From NCBI GenBank assembly GCA_000467715.1, contig AJFK01000336.1:21982-85981 (forward strand): a stretch of 64,000 nucleotides of DNA. The letters are read 5' to 3'. The translations under genes and the position numbers were made by a program. The notes under the pieces were generated by a model. It saw only the letters and a program-made list of their open reading frames with translations, ran no database searches and was not told the origin of the DNA. This document shows positions 12,681 through 23,229 of the stretch, piece after piece. Each line of letters starts with the position of its first letter. The stretch's first letter is position 1. The DNA comes from Hysterium pulicare CBS 123377. Lineage: Eukaryota; Ascomycota; Dothideomycetes; Hysteriales; Hysteriaceae.

Positions 12681-13622
12681 ATGGCGACTTCATCTTTGCA
12701 AGCGAATGCTATCCCGCGCTTTCTACTGCCTCGACTTACATGGACTTCCAAAGCTTCTATAGCGCCCGTATCAGCCAGCTTCCTTGAATCGAATCGACAG
12801 CGCCATTTCTCAACCCAAGCTTCAAGGACCCAACTCCGGACTACGAGATTTCCTTCTAATGCTTTTAAACTACCGCAATGCTCCAAACTCGATGGAGATC
12901 TGGCCTATTCCACAATAACTCCAGCTACAATTCGCAGCTTTTCTGCCACGGCTCGTCAAGCTCGAGATCATCACTTTGACACCCTGAAGTTCGTCCAGCG
13001 ATTGAAAGATGAGGATTTCACGGAGGAACAAGCTGTTGCAATGATGAAGGTTCTCAGCGATGTAATAGAAGAGAGGTACTTAACACAATGAAGCCATCCT
13101 CTCTCCACCCAGCTGACACCGCCTAGCATCCAAAATCTAACGCGAACAATGGTCCTCCGCGAAGACCAGGAGAAAGCAACCTACACCCAAAAAGTGGACT
13201 TCGCCAAACTCCGCTCCGAACTCCTTACCACCGATTCGACGGAATCCTCCCTAACGCGGGCTTCTCACGAGCGCTTGACGAACGAGCTGGCGAAGCTGAA
13301 TTCACGGCTGAGGGACGAGATCCAGCGGACACAAGCATCGGTTAGACTGGACTTGAATCTTGAAAAGGGCAGGATCAGGGAAGAGGCGAATGTTCAGGAG
13401 CTCAAGCTCAAAGAAACGGAGACGAGGATTGAGCAGGAGACTGCGCAGTTGAGGGAGAGACTCGAGGCTGTCAAGTTTCAGACTCTGCAATGGTTGATGT
13501 AGGTTTCTTCTTGCTCATTCTGCGAGCATTTGGGAGAGTTTGTATGCTAACATGTTTGTTATAGGGGCGTTTGCACTGGAACGGCAGCACTCATGCTCGG
13601 TGTTTGGCGTTTGCTCATGTGA
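12681..13622 (+). CDS. FMP32: Mitochondrial Fmp32/MCUR1-like coiled-coil protein (DUF1640)
   Basis: Three exons (introns 13076-13126 and 13499-13564) give 274 aa. The first 90 residues are rich in Arg, Ser and Thr and poor in acids, as expected of a mitochondrial presequence; RSFSATARQARDHHFDTLKF looks like the processing region. Next comes the conserved FVQRLKDEDFTEEQAVAMMK segment, a long coiled coil with many heptads, and a C-terminal membrane segment (VCTGTAALMLGVW) just before the stop. This order matches the CCDC90/Fmp32 family of inner-membrane proteins, linked in yeast to cytochrome c oxidase assembly and in animals to the calcium uniporter. The tiny last exon encodes the membrane anchor, so missplicing would remove it. 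Confidence 0.88.
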
Positions 13623-14942
13623 GCTGTATATCATGACATCTATCTCGAGATTGCTCTATTCCTTCATTACAATGACTTTCGATATCCAGAACCCTACACA
13701 GTTCACCAGATTACTTTCGGCAGCTACTGCTCGAAAGCGCAGTCCGATTCAAATATTTCCCTCAACTCGATATTACTCGCCTAGCCCTGTACCAAAACCA
13801 TCATCATGCATAATATTATGGTGCTACAACCGCAGCATAGCCATTATGCTCCTCTCGCATGGTAGTATTTGAAGGAGAAAGCAGCACACCAAGCTGCCCC
13901 AGCATGATTCTCTGTGGTGTAAGAGTAAGATATTAGATAAGGCAATTAGCAGCGCATAATTGTTGCGCGATGATGTGGTGGGCACAATTATCCTATCTCA
14001 GCTGGCTCTCGCATTGGTACTTAGGCAAAAACCTACCTGACCGCTCTACGTCTATCATGTGATTATCGATGACATCGTGAGAAGGCCCTCTAGGAACATG
14101 GCCGCAGTGCGGAGTACCGATACGAGCATTGGCCAAGTCAGCACCGCCTATGATGAAGTAGGAAGTGGGGGCTGAAACGATACAAGACTAACAGGTTATA
14201 GTTTGAGACGGGGTCTCATACATTGCCGTCTGAAACATGAGTAGAGAACAAAAGTATTGTGGGAAATGGGAAATGGGAAATGACACGAATCAAAGGGAGC
14301 TGTCTTGGGCATTTCTTCCAGGTTTTCTAGCTGTTTCTAACCCTTCGTGATTGGCGGTGCTTTGTGCCCACTGCCCAGCGACAACAACCACAGCCCCGTT
14401 GGTTGGCATGGGCCAGCCTCCTCAAGGTTGCCCTTTTGAATGCTGCGTGACTGGTGTGACGGATCGATATCGAAAGTGACAGACGCATCTCCCCCAGATG
14501 AGAAGACAGCAAAACTTCGCCAAATGTTGGAAGCTGGCGCCAGGGAGTGAAACGCATCCATCGCTGTGGAGTCGTAGCGTGGTACATGTTGCTAAATGCT
14601 GCATTGCCCTCCAAGATCACAGCGACGTCTAGAAAACATGGTGAAGGTAAATGAATCGATGGTAAATACTTGGCAGGCCGTCCGCCGGTGAAGCCTTTTA
14701 GCGGAAGCCGGGTCAAGTGCGTTGTGCTGTGTTTTGCGGTGTATCGACAAATCACTGGCCGCTGGTGGTGAAGGGCTCCTCGTGTAAAAGCGGGAGGCAG
14801 CACCCCAAGCCAGCGAGAATCCCAAAACACACTCCCATCCTCTAACACCAACACCTCACATTCTGCCCATCCTAGACCCACTCCCTTTTCAACACACCCA
14901 TACTCTCCGGAAACCAACTCAACACACAACCCTATTCTCAAC
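13623..14942. other. Intergenic region and 14-3-3 promoter
   Basis: About 1.3 kb upstream of the 14-3-3 gene. The last 120 bp are C/A-rich with almost no G, typical of leaders of strongly expressed fungal genes. A short tandem repeat (GGGAAAT three times) lies near 14261-14281. No gene is recognised; the open frames on the minus strand are not supported. Confidence 0.5.
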
Positions 14943-16299
14943 ATGGCGACCGAAGTAAGTTTCTTCTCTATCTGCCCTGCTTCCCCGCCTGCCGCCCAGT
15001 TGGTGGGATGGCCCCCCCCTCTGTCGCTGTCATGGCACGATAAACATCAACAGATCGCTAACTTCAATCTGCCCGTGTAGCGCGAGAGGTATCGTTGCAT
15101 CGAACTTCCTTGCGAGAGGCCATTGGATTGACACATGAACAGCAAGACTTTCCTCGCGCGGCTCTGCGAGCAGGCTGAGCGTTACGATGGTAAGTGCTGC
15201 ATTTCGACTCCCTTGTCTGCGGCTCGCGTGCTGACTTGGGTCCTTTACAGAGATGGTCACATACATGAAGGTTAGTAGATCATCCAAGCTTACTCAACTT
15301 GAGCCCATCGCTGACTTGTTTGACAGGAAGTTGCAAAGGTATGACGAACCCAACCCATCCCATCACGGCAACGACGTTCTGCCTCTCGGAAACGGTCTGT
15401 GTGAACAAACAGGAATAACACAACATAGATTGGCGGCGAATTGACTGTGGATGAACGCAATCTGCTCTCCGTGGCCTACAAGAACGTCGTTGGCACCCGA
15501 CGCGCGTCGTGGCGTATCATCTCCTCGATCGAGCAGAAGGAGGAGTCAAAAGGATCCGAGAAGCACGTTGGGACCATTCGCGACTACCGTCAAAAGATCG
15601 AGACAGAGCTCGAGAAAGTCTGCCAGGATGTGCTCAACGTCCTCGACGAGTCACTCATCCCCAAGGCCGAATCGGGCGAGTCTAAGGTCTTCTACCACAA
15701 GATGTACGTCCAATCGACCTTGGACAGCTTCCACACGTGGGATGCGGGTGCATTCGAAGAGTTCGAATACTGATTATTTTCAATTATAGGAAGGGTGACT
15801 ACCACCGCTACCTTGCTGAATTTGCATCGGGAGAGAAGCGCAAGGTCGCTGCCACTGCCGCACATGAGGCGTACAAGGTATGACGCAACCTCACGAGCCA
15901 CGTCCCTCGTATACGTGTTGGGGAATTAACACTGTCATGTAGACCGCTACCGATGTCGCCCAGACTGAGCTCACACCTACTCACCCCATCCGACTTGGTC
16001 TCGCCCTGAACTTCTCAGTTTTCTACTACGAGATCCTCAACTCGCCAGACCGGGCTTGCCATCTCGCCAAGCAGGCATTCGACGATGCCATTGCAGAGCT
16101 CGATTCGCTGTCTGAGGAGTCTTACAGGGACAGTACACTCATCATGCAGTTGCTCCGTGACAACCTTACTCTCTGGACATCTTCAGATGGTGCTGAGGCC
16201 GAGCCTTCTGCTGAGGCACCCAAAGAGGAGAAAGCACCTGAAGCCGAGAAGCCTGCCGAGTCGACTGAGGAAACGCCTTCCGCTGAGACCGCCACCTAG
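14943..16299 (+). CDS. BMH1: 14-3-3 protein
   Basis: Eight exons encode 272 aa. Introns are 14955-15080, 15089-15142, 15190-15250, 15271-15326, 15339-15428, 15704-15789 and 15878-15942, which leaves exons of only 12, 8, 47, 20 and 12 nt at the 5' end. The spliced protein is a canonical 14-3-3: [20 protein letters not shown] at the N-terminus, then the [20 protein letters not shown] and [14 protein letters not shown] stretches that form the phosphopeptide groove, and [14 protein letters not shown] and [12 protein letters not shown] in the last helices. The tail after TLWTS is acidic, Glu/Ala/Pro-rich and about 35 residues long. It would act as a dimeric phosphoserine/threonine adaptor in the cytosol, in signalling, cell cycle and metabolism. 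The call is firm. Confidence 0.96.
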
Positions 16300-17441
16300 A
16301 CATGCGACGATACAACACGACTATCCGTTTCCTTGTCCAAGACGTCAGAACAAGAATCTAGCTAGATTTCTTACTGGATATACTTTGAGGACGGACGAGG
16401 CAGGAATACGATTGTCGGGTCGTCCAGGCGCGAGTTATCCGGAGTTATAGTTCCCTTATGTCCTTTGAAAATTGGTACAGTACACTAGCGGCTCGGAAAT
16501 TACCCTTCCCACGAACTGTCATGTCTGTTTCTCTTTTTACTTACTCCTTTTTGTCCATTGCCGTCCCCCCAAGCACCCTGTTGTGGTTTTCCCCCTCATC
16601 TCAAAGCTCGCACTGGCTCTTCACTTCTGCTTGCTGTCTGCGGGGACAGAGGTGAATGTGGACCAGATGCAGTTGCCTTTCCCCCCACTTTTCTTCCTTT
16701 TTGCTCCAGCGAATTCACCAAATGTACGGAAATCACTACCAACCCCCAAATATGGCGGGGAAGGATGGATATCAAGTGTTTTTTCTAGCCAGTCTTTTAC
16801 CAATTCTGGAAGCAGTATCTTGAGGGGGGAGCGTATATTCTAGTGCGGACAGGTGATGGATGGATATATCTTTCTGACGGCCTGGGCGCGCTTTGTCTTC
16901 TCTTCTTCAAGCTTTGGTCAATTTAATGCTGCGACCTTAGGTCAGGCTGCTAGGAAAACACTTTCCATTTCAAAAAACCACTGTGCGGAAATTATTTAAT
17001 GAGGTGACATGAAGAACAGACTTTAAACCAATGATCCTCTACTCTATGCTATCTTCGTGTCGTAGCTATGCTTTGTAAATCAGGCGAGACTCCAGGCAAT
17101 AGGCTCTTTGTCGACAAGAAGGAGTCTCGCTCGGTGATATTCTGTCTTGCTTTCACATGGCAAGGGGCAGAGAGCGTAGGTGACTGCCCCGCCAACGCCA
17201 CACTTTAGAAAAAGTTCCGCTCCCCGCTCCCGCCCGCCTCTCTCAAACAACGATACTTGAATTCATTAACAAAGCTGTATTCTCTGCTCCCAACATGATA
17301 CTTAGGCCATGACAAATAACTCCAATGCGCTATCCTTCAACACCTTAAACCCACACCCCGCACTCCCAACTCCTGCGATCCGACAATTTGTACGAACCTC
17401 CTCGAAGCTCTCGAAGCTCGAAAAACTCTCTGGAGTGAAGA
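16300..17441. other. Intergenic region
   Basis: About 1.1 kb: the 3' region of the 14-3-3 gene, then the leader of the Dph4 gene. Pyrimidine-rich tracts are present (16500-16720). No gene or RNA is recognised. Confidence 0.5.
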
Positions 17442-18047
17442 ATGGGCTACGAGAAGAACTACTACAGCGTCCTCGGCCTCGCTGCTCCCTCATCCTCGAC
17501 TTCCTCCCGAACAACGCCGAGTCCAGCGGAATGGAGGGAGGAGGTTAGGAAGGCGTACCGGCGCGCCCTGCTCCTGCATCACCCGGATAAAACAGGTCAA
17601 ACAAATAACAGAACAGAGGGTGGGACGAGAGGCTCCTCCATCGACTCTATCAAAAAAGCATATCTGGTGCTCAGCGACGAGGGACTAAGACGAGAATTCG
17701 ACAGACAGCTCCTCAGGCAAAAGACACGAGGAAGCGGGACGCCGGATTCGGCGCTTGGACTGTCTGATGCTTTTGAAGCTGCGGATACGAATACCGAGGT
17801 TGAAGAGGAGTTTATATTGGGGTTGGAGGTTTTGGATTTGGATGATATGGTTGAGGGAGGTGGGGGGTGGTATAGGAGCTGTCGATGCGGGGTTGAGAGG
17901 GGGTTTGTGATTTCGGAGGAGGAGTTGGAGGAGGTGGAAGGGAGGGGTGGGAGGGAGGTGCTTGTGGGGTGTTGTGGGTGTAGTTTGTGGGTGAGGGTTG
18001 GGTTTGGGGTTTTGGGTGGTGAGGAAGAGGGAGAGGGGAAAGGGTGA
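17442..18047 (+). CDS. DPH4: Diphthamide biosynthesis protein 4 (J-domain, CSL zinc finger)
   Basis: Intronless, 201 aa. A J domain occupies residues 1-95 with the HPD catalytic tripeptide at 47-49 and the KAYLVLSDEGLRREFD helix after it. A CSL-type zinc finger follows, with ligands at C147 and C149 (SCRCG) and C177/C178 and C180 (GCCGCSL, containing the Cys-Ser-Leu signature). This two-domain order is that of Dph4/DnaJC24, which with Dph3 and Dph1/Dph2 supports the first step of diphthamide formation on elongation factor 2 in the cytosol. A loop before HPD is lengthened by a Ser/Thr/Pro insert at 16-29. The second half is written almost entirely with G/T-ending codons and contains a tight G-run motif. 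It converges with the next gene. Confidence 0.92.
   Translation: MGYEKNYYSVLGLAAPSSSTSSRTTPSPAEWREEVRKAYRRALLLHHPDKTGQTNNRTEGGTRGSSIDSIKKAYLVLSDEGLRREFDRQLLRQKTRGSGTPDSALGLSDAFEAADTNTEVEEEFILGLEVLDLDDMVEGGGGWYRSCRCGVERGFVISEEELEEVEGRGGREVLVGCCGCSLWVRVGFGVLGGEEEGEGKG
17940..17955 (+). other. Canonical G-quadruplex motif inside DPH4
   Basis: Four runs of three or four G are separated by single bases (GGGAGGGGTGGGAGGG) on the coding strand. This fits the strict G4 pattern with one-nucleotide loops, usually the most stable kind. It lies in the codons between the two halves of the zinc finger. Confidence 0.8.
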
Positions 18048-18669
18048 GGAGGGTTTGCTGGATGTGAGGATATGTCTTGTATAAGTTGAGGAGGATGGAG
18101 GGTATCGAGGTTCTTGAACACGGCACGGCGAGGCATGATCGAGGCATCTGAAGAACGAGAGATAAAGGAACGAGTTGTGTTTTGGGTTGGGTCATAGGAA
18201 CTATTATATATCCTACGTACTCAAGAAGCCGAGATTTAGGATACCCAATAAATGCTAGCAAGAAGCAGGGTAAGGCGAGGACAGCCAGGAGACTCCCATT
18301 CAGCACTCCGCGCCTCCAGCCAAAGAAACGTAGCCAAAAGAACGCAGAAAAGAGAAATAGAAGGAGGGTATAAGTGAAGATAGAAGATATAAAAATGTCC
18401 GCTGCGTTCAGTCATACATGCTTTCGCTCCTTTTAAAACACCAGGAACTCGAACGTTGAAGTGATATCCAACCCCCTTTCTACCTTGTTCGCCTACCTTT
18501 TCCTACTCTTGTTGGTCGTACATGTAGGTGTTGATACATGCAGATGATACTTTGTTGCCCTAATCAATGGAACTTTGCTTGCTGAAACGTATTAAAGGTG
18601 AGAAGAAAAATGGCGGAGCTTAAATGATGGAAAGGCCGTTACTACAAAACAAGATCGTGAGACCTTTCT
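18048..18669. other. Convergent intergenic region
   Basis: About 620 bp between two converging stop codons. It should hold both polyadenylation regions. No open frame or repeat is supported. Confidence 0.5.
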
Positions 18670-21479
18670 TCAAGACGGAAGCCAGAAAGAAAGCAAGAAC
18701 TGCGCCACGAGGCGCGAACTGTATTTCGTCTGGTTGGCGCTTGAGATGCTGACGCGCTGGCGGTCCGAGAGGAAGTCGACTGTTGCTCAAGTCAGTCGAA
18801 TGCTCCAAGAGAAGGAGAAAGAGCAAACTTACTGTTCTCTCTGACTAAATTCGCTACTTGCTTGACGAAGACTAAGGCGTTTGCATCTTTTAACTTACTG
18901 CTCCAATCGTGATCGCTGTCTCTAAGGGGATTGCAGCTCCGATTATACTTCCATCTGAAGATTGCAGCGATAAACGCAAATTTGTTGTCGATCTCCCTAC
19001 AGGCGTAGTCACTCTCCAACTGCGCGTTCTGCAGGCTCGTTTCTCCGGACGCGGCGCGCGTCTCCATGACCAGATGTATAGTTTTCTGATTGTCTTCATG
19101 CGCTATAGCGAGGCCAAGCAGCGCGCAAAAGGCTGCAGTCCACTTATCACAGCCCTTACTTGATTTGAAGATCTGTTGGAGCTTGTTAAGCACGTTTTGC
19201 ATTATAGTGCGGTGGAGACGACAGAAGAAGTATTTCAGCTGGCGATTCGTCATCCGCGGCGAACAGTAATTCTCAACATAGCTGCCTGGACCCGCATAGC
19301 TATGCAACCTCGACAACGTCGCTTCTTTAGTTTCTTCGGCGATGGTGATGGTGTGGCCCATGATGTAGGTCACTACGATGAGGCGAAAGACTTCTTTGAG
19401 GAGCTTGGCTTCGTCGTCGGATTTGGGATGGAGCTTCGTCATTAGCTTGAAGAGCTTTACTTCGAAGTCGTTTGTGTCTTCAGCCCAGAAGCTATCGCCA
19501 AAGGCGTCAAGATAGTTCTCCACGATGTCGTTGACGTATTTGTCGTATTTCTTCTCGTCGTTGTGGTTGATTTGGATCATGCCTAGAGGCGGTGATCGCT
19601 TTTCCACGCGAATGCGCTTTTGAGTCTTAGGGTCGGTGTTGTATTGGAATTGGCGCAGGAGCTCAGATGTGCTGGGAAGAAATTCGTAGACTTTACAGGA
19701 CATTTGTGGCAGTCCTTTTCCGCATGTTAGGCGTAGTGATACTTCGATGTTAGACCATCGCTGAATGTGTCTCGCGACGAAGTTCGTCAGTGAGCTGTCC
19801 TCATGGATAGATGTGACGATGGTGGGAAGGAAGCAGCAGGTCAGTTCTATAAGTTTGACACGGCTGCAACCTAACCCACAATCTGTGTTTGGTCTTTGAG
19901 CTCGTTTCACACAACGTTCGCAAGTATCGCCGGGCCCGCACTGTAAAGTTTGATCAATCCAAATGTTCTGGGAAGATGTGGAAACCAAAATCTTACTTTG
20001 TCTCGCTGCAGTACACAATGCCAACATGCTACTACTTTTCGCATATCGTGTGCGTCCTTTGCTACCTCTGGCTTGAGGTGGGATCCAAGTTGTCTACCTC
20101 CTGGTTTACCGTGCAATGCAGCTCTGTTGCGCTGTCGTGGCCGCTCTTGGGGTTCTGAGGGTGCTGGAGGTTCGTATCCCATCTCGTCTTGGCTGTGGTC
20201 AATTTTGGATGCATTACTGCTTTGTCTACGCGTAGGTGGAGGAGCATCATCGACTTTCTTGATCGTGAATGAGTCCAGCATAGTTCCAGGATCTGAGGGC
20301 TGATAAGATGAGTACACGCCATCCGAGCCTGGGCTCTGAGCGGAATGCACAGGGCTGACATGGTCTTGATGTGGCAAAATTCCCGACGTAAGTCCTGATG
20401 ACTGCACTGACTGTGTGCCTGTGGATGTTGCCCCTGGTGACGGATGCGTTTGCTGTTCTTGGAGGTGGTTTTCAGTGTATGCAGTCGAAGACTGTGGGAA
20501 TGTCTGATTAGCGGTTGGGGTGTTCATGTTAATTGGCATGCTACGGTCCATATGGTTCTGGAACAAGAATTGATTCTCCATAGGGGAAACATTTGAAGAA
20601 TTCGGGGACATGAGGAGATTCGAGTTCGTGTTGTTATTGGTCCAGTCATTGTGAAGATAAGCAGAGAAGTCGACATCAGTGGCAGAAAAGCCAACGTCAG
20701 ACTCAGGGTCAAAGACGAGAGCTGCAGCTCCAGGTACATTTTGGGTTCTTAAGGGCCTTTGAGCATTCCAAGGGTCCTGTTGATGTGGCTGACGAGTAAA
20801 GGTAGATGCGAAATAGTTGTTGTAAGGCTGAGACATCATAGGACGTGAAGGCATGTGCGGAATTGTGTTTAGTGAAGGTACATTTTGGGTCTCAAACGGT
20901 CGTGGAATCGTAGCTACAAATGCATTCTGCATATCTGAAACTAATGTCAACTCATGATAGAAAGAGGATTGTCTAGCGCGAACCTTGGCTTGGGAAGTTA
21001 TATAGCCCCGTGGTTTGGCTCGGGATATCAGCCATATCCATCGCATCCGTCTCCTCTGGTCTCACTTGAGACGCCATGGCATCTCCAAACTGATAAAAGT
21101 TCCGGATGTCCTCCGATCCTTCCTGCAAATCCTGTTCAAAAGAGTCGTTATCCGGTGTTCTGACTGAAGTGGGTGAGCCTGATAGACTGCCAGGCGCATC
21201 ATTCCAATCCATCTCATCAGAAGTCTGTGAGAGATTACGGCTCCTTGCCAAACTGATAGGACCAGAGGCAGCAGGAGAACGGCCCGTGTGGGCAATTAGA
21301 GATCCAGTTGGAGTTTTGGAGCGATCAACATTGGATTGAAGTCCATCCAGACCAGCGAAGGAATCCAAGACCAGTTGCGAACACCAGATTTCAGGGTTTT
21401 CAAAATTCCAGTTACTCTGCTCGAACGGGGCCATCGCGCAAAATTTGAAAGGCAGCCTTAGGATCGCATCAAACTCCAC
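18670..21479 (-). CDS. Zinc-cluster protein with a central C6 motif, putative regulator
   Basis: Four exons (introns 20935-20983, 19941-19996 and 18780-18832) give 883 aa, starting at the first ATG of the frame; an ATG 15 codons in (MAPFEQSNW) is also plausible. Residues 1-465 are Ser/Asn/Gln/Pro-rich and look disordered. A six-cysteine motif then appears at about 469-505: CWHC, six residues, C, five, C-x2-C, ten, C. It resembles a Zn2Cys6 cluster but sits in mid-protein, and the second intron falls between its second and third cysteines. The C-terminal 370 residues are helical, without a domain I recognise. Nuclear regulation is inferred from the cysteine motif only. It is divergent from a classical Zn2Cys6 gene. 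The first intron uses a weak donor (GTTCGC). Confidence 0.78.
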
Positions 21480-23229
21480 AGGAGTGCAATGGCCGCCTCG
21501 GAAGATGCCTGAGGAAGAAAATCACCAGCCCTGTGGTCGCTCGCCTGGAGACTCGAGATAAACAGAACAACTACGTCTCGCGCAAAGTTGGATGGAAAGG
21601 AGCGTGCGAATGTTGGGCAACTGATACCGCAAGGCAAGCCTGACGTAGGTAAATGGTGCCCGTAGGGACCGTGGAGGGAATGCTGAGAAGAAGAATTGCG
21701 AAGCTCGACAGCGGCTGAAGATTACTGAGTATCAAGGTGTCGTACGGAGCACAGCTAAGCTCAGTATGACCCCGCTAAGGGGACCGGTGAAGACACCCTG
21801 GGAATCATGCAGCTATTGGTAGTTGCATGCACAGCATTCGGGTAAGGCCAGATGGATTGTGAACTCGCATTCGCGCGCAGCCTGGAGACAGACTGCAAAG
21901 TCTTTTTGCGAATTGACAGAAATACTGGCCTTCAACTCATTGTGGCCGTTCTTTTCGACCACTTACTTGACATGCCTCCAGACTTTCTGATCGTGTTGAT
22001 AGTTTGCGATCTTTCGGCGAAGAGAAGGGAGGAATGCACTGCGCCACACTCGCTTGGTCTTCTGAGCAAATGCTTTCCCACCGCCGTTACTCGCGACGAA
22101 TTACATCAAGTATTACACATGTGTATCGGGAACTGGAAGATTGAAGGTCGTGCAGAAAGTCGACATCATTGCATATCGCCCGCAGCGCCACTCCATTGAC
22201 CGGATGTGGGGAAAGAACAACGCAGTAATATAACCCCGATGACTTAAAACGTAGGCACGGCTATCCTCTCATGAGACCGCCCAATGGCTTGACAAGTGCC
22301 GCCTACCCACCAGCAAGAGGGTGCGAGACCCGTTCTGCATTTAACAGTTTCCGTCGAGGTGCATGTAAAGAACATGCAACCTTTGTGGATCCGGTCACCT
22401 AAGAAACAGCGAGCGAGCATATTGGTCGAAGACCTACTAGAACCAGAAAGTGAGGCGTCAGTTATAATATCGTTATGAGAACACCGGTTCTTGGACTCTG
22501 TTATCAGCCCGTGGAGTGTGCAATCCGATCAAATCATCGCAAATTTGGATCTCTGCCGGTCAGCCAGCCTGCTCTTGAAGCCTGGAAAGGCTTCGATGTA
22601 GCAGGTGTCGAACGTGGTTTGCTGAAACAGATCTAGCCATAGTTTTCGGCACTTTATTCGATAGCTCTTACCGCTGACAGACTGTTTTTCGAGCCTCTCA
22701 TCCGCTTGACCGCAATTTCAGTGGAAACTGCTGGAGAATGTGCCTTGACTTGAATTCAGCTGGCAAGCCTCGTCAGGTTGGATTCTAGACTTGGATCCGA
22801 GATTCGATGCCCCACAGTCTTATTGAGGAGAAGCGGAACGGCATGGGATTTGAATAAGAGAGCGCGTCGAGTAGAAAGGAACCGAATGAAATGGTGAAAG
22901 TCGATGTTAAGTCACAATAGTTGCTGGACCCTTGGTTCCGCAAACGGTATGACGTGCGTTAACTTCCTCAAGTATTCCGGTAACTTCCAGAATCCAATTT
23001 AACAGCAAATCAGAGATCTTGAATGTTAGGGAATTGCTGCATAAGCCATCGCTAGCTGGCAGGCTAACCGTTCCTTCGGAGTTTAAGATCTTCCATTTCA
23101 TCCTCCGTCTTCGGACCAACGAGATGACGGATGTCTAAACATGACTCAAATCCGCCCATAATATAGCATAATTTGCTTTGTAACTAATATTGCAACGATT
23201 GAGCATTGTACAGACCCGTAGCACTCACC
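21480..23229. other. Divergent intergenic region between two regulator genes
   Basis: About 1.75 kb between two divergent start codons, presumably containing both promoters. Open frames at 21852-22199 (+) and 22907-23119 (-) have no recognisable motif. Nothing else is seen. Confidence 0.45.
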
